Source: an uncultured bacterium (GTDB lineage: Bacteria > Bacillota > Clostridia > Lachnospirales > Lachnospiraceae). From it: a stretch of 36,466 nt of DNA. The translations under genes and the position numbers were made by a program. Each line of letters starts with the position of its first letter. Positions within the stretch are counted from its first letter, which is position 1. Shown in pieces: positions 30,666-36,466 of the stretch. The DNA is taken from contig CAMFGH010000017.1 of the NCBI GenBank assembly GCA_945949875.1, positions 1 through 36,466 on the forward strand, given 5' to 3'. The notes beneath the pieces were generated by a model that had not been told where the DNA came from, searched no databases, and was given only the letters and a program-made list of their open reading frames with translations.

Positions 30666-31601
30666 TTACACATTTTTAGAAGCCTGTCTCATCACATCTC
30701 TACGATGTTTATAGAAACCTGCTTTTTCCTTTAAATAAGGGAAAGAAATCGCAATCGCTACAATCACTGCCGAAACCAGTTTCAGTGCCTCTGCCGGAAG
30801 ATTCATGCGAAGCGCAATAGCCACAATAAAACGATACAGGCAGCTACCCAGTACCACAAATATGACTCTCTTAAAAATACTACCTTTTTTGATCAGAGAT
30901 TCCCCGATGATCAGACTGGCAAGTGCTATGGTCACCTGTCCGGTACCATAATTAATATCACAGGATTTTTGATACTGTCCTAATACTGCTCCAGATAAAG
31001 CAGTCATTGCACTGGCTACACAAAGACCTACCGTGATGGTAAAACCAGGATTAATACTGGACGCTCTAACCATATACTCGTTGTCACCAGTTGCTCTAAT
31101 ACTAAGTCCCAAACTGGTATTTAAAAACCAGGCCAGAAATACACATACCAATAAAACAATGCAAACTACAATGATTATTTTATACCAGCTACGATATACT
31201 TCCGATTCGGACAGTTCCTTAGCCATACTAAAAATAGTATTGGTATTAAACAAGTTAATGTTGGAAGAAAATCCCATTACCATTAAGTTAATGGTATAAA
31301 GTCCTGTGTTAACAATAATACCCGCCAAAATAGACTGTACTCCCATTTTCGTCTGTAGAAATGCGGTTATAAAACCACTGGCAACACCAGCTGCCATAGC
31401 CGCAAAAAATGCTAAAAATGGATGACCCGCCATGGTTACCACAGCTCCTACAGCACATCCCAGTGTAAAGCATCCGTCTGTAGACAAATCTGCAATATTT
31501 AATAAGGAAAAAGATACAAATAACGCCAAAGCAACCAGGGCGTAAATACACCCCAGTTCTAAAGCGCTTTGTACAATGGATAAAGTCAAAAATGATGACA
31601 T
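30666..31601 (-). CDS. trpY: ABC transporter permease, tryptophan-type (TrpY-like)
   Basis: A 311-residue integral membrane protein of the branched-chain/nucleoside-type permease superfamily. About eight hydrophobic segments are visible. Conserved elements are LNIADLSTDGCFTLG, GVQSILAGIIVNTGLYTINL and LGLSIRATGDNEYMVRASSINPG, the cytoplasmic coupling region that contacts the ATPase. The ATG at 31601 has GGAGG 6 bases upstream. It lies between the binding protein gene (51 bp upstream) and the ATPase gene (18 bp downstream). The family is separate from the amino acid permeases of the HisMQ type. Tryptophan specificity rests on the T-box in front of the operon. Confidence 0.88.
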   Translation of the reverse strand: MSSFLTLSIVQSALELGCIYALVALALFVSFSLLNIADLSTDGCFTLGCAVGAVVTMAGHPFLAFFAAMAAGVASGFITAFLQTKMGVQSILAGIIVNTGLYTINLMVMGFSSNINLFNTNTIFSMAKELSESEVYRSWYKIIIVVCIVLLVCVFLAWFLNTSLGLSIRATGDNEYMVRASSINPGFTITVGLCVASAMTALSGAVLGQYQKSCDINYGTGQVTIALASLIIGESLIKKGSIFKRVIFVVLGSCLYRFIVAIALRMNLPAEALKLVSAVIVAIAISFPYLKEKAGFYKHRRDVMRQASKNV

Positions 31602-31652
31602 AAAAACCTCCGTATCAGATAATGGATGATTTCATCAACTTCTGATTACTTC

Positions 31653-32747
31653 TTATTCAAAATTTTCAGCAGTAATTGTCTCCTTTAATTCTGTACACAT
31701 ATCTGCAAACATACTGTAATCTAATTTGATTGCTTCTGCAGTTTCTGTATTTACTGTTGCAATACCGTTATCCATGGTAACAACCGGTGTACTTGCAGGA
31801 TCTGCACCATTTACTAAAATATCGATTGCCAGATCAGCTGTAGCTGTACCAAGATCTACATAGTTTACACCATATCCGCAGAAAGCACCATTTAATGCAA
31901 AGGAATCTGCACCAGCGTAGTGAGGAATACCTGCATCAATGAATTTTTCAAAGATAGATAATTCTGCTGTCATAATAGTATTATCGGTTGGAGTGAACAC
32001 TGCGTCAACCCCTTCTGCTACTAAAGCATCTGCTGCCAGCACTACTTCGTCGTTTGTAGTACCTGTTTTTTCTATTATAGTAACACCTTTTGCTTTTGCG
32101 TAAGCTTTTGCTTCTTCAATTGCTCTCTTGGAAGCGTCTTCACTCTTATTATAAAGAAGACCAACTTTTTTAATGTCAGGATTTGCTGCAAACATCAAAT
32201 CAAATACTGCATTGGTATTCAGTGCATCAGAAGTACCTGTAATATTGGCACCCGGTGCATCCAGAGATGCTACAAGACCTGCTCCAACAGGGTCGGTAAC
32301 TGCAGAAAATACAACCGGAATCTGATTGTCTTCTGTAGCAGCCTGCATGATCATGGCTGTTGGTGTAGCAATCGGAATAATCAGATCCACTTTATCTTCA
32401 ATCAGATCCGTAGCGATCTGATTCAGCACTGTGGAATCAGCCTGGCCATTGGATTCCAGAATTTCAAAAGTTACGCCACAGTCTGCTTCTTTTGCCTTCA
32501 GTTCTGCAATAACAGCTTCTCGTATCTGATTCAGGGAAGCATCATCCACAAACTGAACCAGACCAATTTTGTAAGTTTCACCGGTAGCTTCACTGGCACT
32601 ACCCTCAGTGCTGTCTGCACTCTCTTCTGTTTCTGCAGCAGCTTCTGTTCCGGAACTTTCTGCTGTAGTGGATGCACTGCTTCCACATGCTGTTAAAGAA
32701 ACCATCATAACACCTGCCATTAACATAGATAACATTTTTCTTTTCAT
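31653..32747 (-). CDS. trpX: ABC transporter substrate-binding lipoprotein (TrpX-like)
   Basis: A secreted, lipid-anchored binding protein of the ABC_sub_bind type. The signal peptide (MKRKMLSMLMAGVMMVSLTAC) ends in the lipobox LTAC with Cys21, followed by a low-complexity Ser/Thr/Glu spacer to about residue 60. The mature domain has YKIGLVQFVDDASLNQIREAVIAEL, DLIIPIATPTAMIMQAAT, PVVFSAVTDPVGAGLV and YAGADSFALNGAFCGYGVNYVDLG, typical of TrpX relatives. I use the ATG at 32747, which has GGAGG 7 bases upstream; the longer open frame to 32861 runs into the T-box. The protein is 364 residues. It is the first gene of the operon. Confidence 0.9.
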   Translation of the reverse strand: MKRKMLSMLMAGVMMVSLTACGSSASTTAESSGTEAAAETEESADSTEGSASEATGETYKIGLVQFVDDASLNQIREAVIAELKAKEADCGVTFEILESNGQADSTVLNQIATDLIEDKVDLIIPIATPTAMIMQAATEDNQIPVVFSAVTDPVGAGLVASLDAPGANITGTSDALNTNAVFDLMFAANPDIKKVGLLYNKSEDASKRAIEEAKAYAKAKGVTIIEKTGTTNDEVVLAADALVAEGVDAVFTPTDNTIMTAELSIFEKFIDAGIPHYAGADSFALNGAFCGYGVNYVDLGTATADLAIDILVNGADPASTPVVTMDNGIATVNTETAEAIKLDYSMFADMCTELKETITAENFE

Positions 32748-32776
32748 TTTGTTTTCCTCCTTAAACAATAAAAATA

Positions 32777-33031
32777 ACCGCCCCAAGCAATTGCTTGAGA
32801 CGGTAATAAACTGGTTATTATCGCGGTACCACTCAAATTGGTTTTCACCCACTCTTTTCACATACTATCATATGTGCCTGATTGATAACGGGTTAGGTTC
32901 CCGGCAAAGCCTACGTCTCACGATTTCAGTTTGCCCTCGAAAGTCCATTCGATAACATTCACTGTGCCGCAATCCCACCACCTGCAGCTCTCTGCATCAG
33001 TTCCTGATATGTACTACTCTTTCTCATCGGT
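32777..33031 (-). ncRNA. T-box riboswitch, tryptophan specificity
   Basis: The leader of the trpX-like gene has the T-box sequence AGTGGTACCGCGATAATAAC (32833-32814). It is followed by a rho-independent terminator, ACCGTCTCAAGC paired with GCTTGGGGCGGT (32777-32804), and TTATTTTTATT. Upstream, stem I ends with the specifier context GAA-TGG-AC, with the codon TGG at 32947-32945, which reads tryptophan. Uncharged tRNA-Trp would stabilise the antiterminator and turn on transport. The specifier is my reading of the bulge; the T-box itself is certain. Confidence 0.9.
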
Positions 33032-33056
33032 TTGATTTATTCAATTTCTTTTTGTT

Positions 33057-33085
33057 ACTTTAGTACATTCCAGCAAAAAAGTCAA
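33057..33085 (-). promoter_or_regulatory. Probable promoter of the T-box/transporter operon
   Basis: TTGACT (33085-33080) and TAAAGT (33062-33057) on the minus strand are 17 bases apart, leading into the T-box about 25 bases later. Confidence 0.55.
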
Positions 33086-33225
33086 ATACTTTTCTGAAAA
33101 AATTCGTCTATAACACTTTTTGCAATATTTTCAACAGGAATAATGGTGATTTATGGCAAAAAATTTGGTATTCTGGTTTTATAAAATTTATATATCGTAT
33201 GTAAAACATAGAAGGGAGTTTTATA

Positions 33226-34764
33226 ATGGAGCACATTTTTGAAGCAATCAATAATGTCTTTGGCTTTGTAACGCCATTATCTGATTTTTTTTGGGAGTTC
33301 CCAACAAATTTCAGCTGGTATGCTAATATCCCGATCCTTGGGAACTTCTCATTAGCTATCATTCTTCTGGTAGGTTCCGGAATCTTCTTTACCATCAAAC
33401 TGGGATTTATTCAGGTTACTCATTTTAAAAAAGGAATCAAACTGTTAACCGAAAAAAAACGTGACGAGACCGGTATTTCCTCGCTGGGAGCCTTTTTCCT
33501 CAGTTCCGCCATGCGAGTTGGTCCCGGTAATATTCTGGGTGTAACCGGTGCCATTTCTGTAGGCGGACCGGGTGCACTGTTCTGGATGTGGTTATCTGCC
33601 TTTTTCGGCATGTCTACTGCTTATGTGGAAGCCACACTTGCGCAGATGTTTAAAGAGAAAAAAGAGGATGAATTTGTAGGTGGTCTTCCATATTATGGCC
33701 AGAAACTTCTGGGCAACAAAAAAATCGCAGGTATCGCACTTTCTGTTATGTTCATCGTATACGCTATGTGTTGTCTTCCTGCTCAGGGCTTCAACGTTGT
33801 CAGCTCCATCGGTCAGATGGGTGAAATGATTACCGGTGGCAGTATATCCACAACATCCGCATTTTACTACATAACAGCTGTTATTCTTATTGTATTTACT
33901 ACATATCTGGCTTTTGGCGGGATCAAAAAAGTAACCAAAGTAACCGATGCCGCAGTTCCTGTTATGGCAGTCATCTATGTCCTTACTGTACTTTTGCTGA
34001 TCCTTACCAACTTAGGTTCTGTTCCATACTTCTTTACTGCGGTATTTGGTGGTGCCTTTACACCACAGGCTATCTTCGGTGGTGCCTTTGGTACGGTTCT
34101 GGCACAGGGTATCAAACGTGGTCTGATGAGTAATGAAGCAGGTCAGGGTACCATTACCATGGCGGCTGGTGCAGCTAATACAGAACATCCATGTGACCAG
34201 GGTATCGTTCAGTCCATCGGTGTTTTCCTGGATACCATTGTTATCTGTACTTTAACAGGCTTTGTGGTAGTTATGGCCCATGTCTGGACCGGAAGTGAAG
34301 GGGAGGCCTGGATGGCTCTGGATAAACTGCCGAAGTTCCTTGCTTCTGCTTCCACACTTTCTCCGGGTTCCGGCACTCTGGACAGCATCGTTATCTTCCT
34401 GATCACGGTTTGCTTCTGCTTATTTGCATTTACCTGTCTGGTTGGTTTCTTCAGCTTTTCAGAAATCGCTGCTACCAGAATTACCCGTAAGAAATCCTTT
34501 ATCAACTTCATCCGTATCCTGGGCATATTCATTGCTACCTTTGGTATTTTATGCTCCATGGCAGGATTGGAGCTTGGAAACCTTTGGGCAATCTCAGATT
34601 TAGGAAATATTCTGATCGTATTTGCCAATATTCCACTTTTATATCTTGGTTTCAAATATGTAAAAAAAGCAACCGCTCATTACAAGAAACATGATGATAC
34701 TCCATTCACTTCTGATGTTGCAGGTACACAGTGCAGCTATTGGGATGAAGCAGCAAAGAAATAA
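33226..34764 (+). CDS. AGCS-family amino acid:cation (alanine/glycine-type) symporter
   Basis: A 512-residue transporter of the alanine or glycine:cation symporter family, importing a small neutral amino acid with sodium or protons. About eleven hydrophobic segments are visible. Hallmarks are GVTGAISVGGPGALFWMWLSAFFGMSTAYVEATLAQ, FGTVLAQGIKRGLMSNEAGQGT, which corresponds to the family's N-E-A-G motif, and IGVFLDTIVICTLTG. The family segment usually written GTGNIAGVA reads GPGNILGVT here, so substrate preference may differ. The ATG at 33226 has AAGGGAG 9 bases upstream. It is divergent from the Trp transporter operon. The gene stands alone, and no T-box or other leader was seen in front of it. 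The substrate is not predictable with confidence. Confidence 0.9.
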   Translation: MEHIFEAINNVFGFVTPLSDFFWEFPTNFSWYANIPILGNFSLAIILLVGSGIFFTIKLGFIQVTHFKKGIKLLTEKKRDETGISSLGAFFLSSAMRVGPGNILGVTGAISVGGPGALFWMWLSAFFGMSTAYVEATLAQMFKEKKEDEFVGGLPYYGQKLLGNKKIAGIALSVMFIVYAMCCLPAQGFNVVSSIGQMGEMITGGSISTTSAFYYITAVILIVFTTYLAFGGIKKVTKVTDAAVPVMAVIYVLTVLLLILTNLGSVPYFFTAVFGGAFTPQAIFGGAFGTVLAQGIKRGLMSNEAGQGTITMAAGAANTEHPCDQGIVQSIGVFLDTIVICTLTGFVVVMAHVWTGSEGEAWMALDKLPKFLASASTLSPGSGTLDSIVIFLITVCFCLFAFTCLVGFFSFSEIAATRITRKKSFINFIRILGIFIATFGILCSMAGLELGNLWAISDLGNILIVFANIPLLYLGFKYVKKATAHYKKHDDTPFTSDVAGTQCSYWDEAAKK

Positions 34765-34795
34765 AATAAACAAAGAAATAGGGGAATAACATAAA

Positions 34796-34832
34796 AACCC
34801 CCTTCCGCTGTACTGATATGCGGAAGGGGGTT
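34796..34832 (-). terminator. Intrinsic terminator of the LTA-synthase-like gene
   Basis: AACCCCCTTCCGC (34796-34808) pairs perfectly with GCGGAAGGGGGTT (34820-34832). On the minus strand it is followed by a T run (GGGGGTTTTTATG), 4 bp after the gene's stop codon. It has no T run on the plus strand but the stem may also halt the symporter transcript. Confidence 0.88.
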
Positions 34833-34836
34833 AAAG

Positions 34837-36363
34837 CTACCGGTAGGCAGCTGCTCTTTCTTTAGATATCACAAAATTTTTCTCATAATAGGCAGATGGT
34901 CTGGACAGTTCATTGTACAGCCTGTCATAGCCTAATGTTTCTACTAAAGTGGGCTCATCCGAAAACAGATTGGTTCCCAGTCCCAGTCTATTTCCCGGGA
35001 TTTCACATCCCATGCTGGCCAGTGTGGTGGGGAAAAAGTCCAACGTAGTATAGGTATGTGGCTTTTCTCCATCATAAGACACCTGGGAATTAATAATCGT
35101 ACTAAATACTGTTCTCTGATAGGCAGGATCCAGCTGGGAAATATAAGCACCCCCCATATTCAGATGGTCTCCTGCGATTACGATCACCGTATCTTCATAA
35201 TAGTCCTGCTCACTAAGCCAATTCACAAAGTCAGTGATGATCACATCCGAATTGGATAAAGCATTCTGATAACTGTCTTTATGAAAATCCTCTCCCAGCT
35301 CATCCACATAGCCCTCTATATAATGGGTATCTGCAGTCAACAGCGTAAGTGCAAAAGGTTCCTCACTTCCGGCCAGCCGGCCTAACTCCTCTTTGGCATA
35401 ATCAAACAGCCTTCGATCCTCAAATCCCCACCATACATAATAATCTTCATCAATATAACCACGGTCTATGGCTGTATAATAGTCAAATATCTCATGATTT
35501 CCGTGGGTCTTATACAGACTGTTTCTTCCACCAAAAGCGGAATCCGATCCAATCATCAATTCCAGCTGATACCCTTCTGCTTCCAGAATATCTCCCAGGC
35601 CGGTCACACCGGGCAGAAAAGTGGTATATTCCTCATATTCATTTTGTCCATTGGGCATACACATGGGAATTCCCGTTGACTGAGCCAGCATCGCTGCCAC
35701 TGTCCAGTCGCATCCGTATTCCACCAGAGCGCCATTTTTATCCTCCGGATTCCAGAAAGAAGTATTCTGGTACATAAGCTCTGTTAAATTCGGAATAAAG
35801 TTGATATCCTGTGCGCCGCCACAGTGGTCTACCATATAGGTATTTTCCATAGACTCACAGAATATGTAGATCAGGTTCTTTTTCTCTTCCGGAAACTTTA
35901 CCACCGCTGTATTGGGATCCACATAATAATCTTCGTACAATGTAGAACTTTCTGCTGAAAGCATTTTGTAATGTGCAATGGCTCCTATTTCATTTAAGCC
36001 ATGATACAAGATGCCACCCAGAAACAGGATTCCCAACATAGCATATGCCACTTCCATCAGCGTACGGAATTTCCGGGGAAGCCATTTTTTCACTATCACA
36101 GCAATGATTACCGTAAAAATCGCACATATTGCAATAGTTAAAGGTAGATTTAATAAATAAAATTGTGAGAAAACAGACATATTTGCGCCCTGCATATTGC
36201 CGGTCACGCTAAAATAAATCTGTTCAAAGGTCACATTTCCAAATACTGCTTCTTTGTATTGCAGTGCTTCCAGAAGGAGTGCACCTATACAAAATCCTGT
36301 CATTCCTAAAAGATAAAGAATGCATTTTCCAACTTTTTTCATTCGCAATTCTCTCTGATTCAT
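34837..36363 (-). CDS. LTA synthase / phosphoglycerol transferase-like membrane enzyme
   Basis: The 508-residue protein belongs to the alkaline-phosphatase-fold family that includes lipoteichoic acid synthase and MdoB. Three to four hydrophobic segments occupy residues 12-125 and the catalytic domain follows outside the cell. Metal and active-site elements are E170 in FCESMENTY, the likely nucleophile T221 in GCDWTVAAMLAQSTGIP, and GDHLNMGG late in the domain. About five segments are usual for LtaS, so the membrane part here is shorter. Relatives transfer glycerol phosphate from phosphatidylglycerol; this one could act on teichoic acid or another surface glycan. The ATG at 36363 has only AGAGAGA upstream; M8 is an alternative. 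The gene is single and ends at a strong terminator. Confidence 0.85.
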   Translation of the reverse strand: MNQRELRMKKVGKCILYLLGMTGFCIGALLLEALQYKEAVFGNVTFEQIYFSVTGNMQGANMSVFSQFYLLNLPLTIAICAIFTVIIAVIVKKWLPRKFRTLMEVAYAMLGILFLGGILYHGLNEIGAIAHYKMLSAESSTLYEDYYVDPNTAVVKFPEEKKNLIYIFCESMENTYMVDHCGGAQDINFIPNLTELMYQNTSFWNPEDKNGALVEYGCDWTVAAMLAQSTGIPMCMPNGQNEYEEYTTFLPGVTGLGDILEAEGYQLELMIGSDSAFGGRNSLYKTHGNHEIFDYYTAIDRGYIDEDYYVWWGFEDRRLFDYAKEELGRLAGSEEPFALTLLTADTHYIEGYVDELGEDFHKDSYQNALSNSDVIITDFVNWLSEQDYYEDTVIVIAGDHLNMGGAYISQLDPAYQRTVFSTIINSQVSYDGEKPHTYTTLDFFPTTLASMGCEIPGNRLGLGTNLFSDEPTLVETLGYDRLYNELSRPSAYYEKNFVISKERAAAYR

Positions 36364-36391
36364 TAGTCTCTCTGACCATAATATACTCTGT

Positions 36392-36409
36392 AGTAAATCA
36401 TGATTTACT
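36392..36409. repeat. 18-bp perfect palindrome
   Basis: AGTAAATCATGATTTACT is perfectly palindromic. It overlaps the stop codon of the partial gene and lies about 30 bp before the LTA-synthase-like start. It could be an operator, or a chance AT-rich palindrome. Confidence 0.45.
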
Positions 36410-36466
36410 TCTTTTCAAGCTGCTGCTTCAATTCCTCAAAATGCTCTTTAAACAGCTTGGAGCACA
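36405..36466 (-). CDS. 3' end of an unidentified gene (last 19 codons)
   Basis: The minus strand at the right edge encodes CSKLFKEHFEELKQQLEKK followed by a TAA stop at 36407-36405. The frame is open to the window edge. The amphipathic, charged helical tail is typical of a real protein end, and its spacing to the next gene (about 41 bp) fits an operon with the LTA-synthase-like gene. Nothing more can be said about its identity. It is too short for a family assignment. Confidence 0.5.
   Translation of the reverse strand, partial: CSKLFKEHFEELKQQLEKK

Noticed and set aside
32748-32861. N-terminal extension of the binding lipoprotein
   Set aside because: It translates the T-box region and would place residues in front of a proper lipoprotein signal peptide that has its own GGAGG site.
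34796-34832. Terminator for the symporter on the plus strand
   Set aside because: The plus strand after the stem reads TTAAAGC with no T run, so I assign it to the minus-strand gene.

Overview
The window looks like a chromosomal segment of a low-to-moderate GC, Gram-positive anaerobe of the class Clostridia, most likely family Lachnospiraceae (a Blautia/Ruminococcus-like gut bacterium). This is inferred from gene content and protein style: meso-diaminopimelate dehydrogenase, pyruvate phosphate dikinase, a Trp-specific T-box in front of a TrpXYZ-type transporter, a DUF815 ATPase beside polyphosphate genes, an HD protein inside the folate operon, linked pyrB and pyrI, and AAGGAGG-type ribosome binding sites. 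No rRNA, tRNA, CRISPR array, prophage or intact insertion sequence was seen. Most of the window is core metabolism.

Layout. 1-1.8 kb: the 3'-truncated ddh gene, a decayed nuclease-family gene with an apparent ATT start, and a 64-bp tandem repeat array. 1.85-6.5 kb (minus strand): ppdK behind a structured leader, a membrane diguanylate cyclase, and a DUF212 (YuiD-like) protein whose 3' end is tandemly triplicated. 6.8-9.4 kb (plus): an ABC-F ATPase and a PHP phosphoesterase ending at a strong terminator. 9.5-11.5 kb: a class II ketose-bisphosphate aldolase divergent from an AraC-type regulator. 11.5-19.0 kb (minus): pheA, then a probable polyphosphate operon (DUF815 ATPase, Ppx/GppA-HD, PPK1, a small acidic protein, a membrane protein with a helical repeat-like domain). 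19.3-20.3 kb (plus): a membrane-anchored DUF5050-like protein.

20.3-24.7 kb (minus): a folate operon in the order folC, folE, HD hydrolase, folP, folB-folK fusion. 24.8-26.5 kb: a CmpB-type membrane protein, a bacterial PH-domain protein with a calcium-loop tail, and a nitroreductase. 26.6-28.1 kb (plus): pyrB and pyrI with a terminator. 28.2-29.5 kb (minus): an orphan AAA/DUF4143 ATPase preceded by helically phased repeats, then a trace of an IS200/IS605 end. 29.8-33.1 kb (minus): a Trp T-box and a three-gene ABC transporter (binding protein, permease, ATPase). 33.2-34.8 kb (plus): an AGCS-type amino acid:cation symporter. 34.8-36.4 kb (minus): an LTA-synthase-like enzyme, then the last 19 codons of another gene.

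How the genes fit together: the polyphosphate cluster pairs synthesis (PPK1) with degradation or sensing (Ppx-HD) and three uncharacterised partners. The folate cluster covers GTP to dihydropteroate and glutamylation, with an HD hydrolase placed where the dihydroneopterin triphosphate dephosphorylation step lacks a gene. The Trp T-box couples amino acid import to tRNA-Trp charging. Non-coding DNA in this window carries several short tandem or inverted duplications, two of which copy the 3' end of a gene. The least explained parts are the polyphosphate partners, the folate HD protein, the 64-bp array with its nuclease remnant, and the phased repeats before the DUF4143 ATPase.
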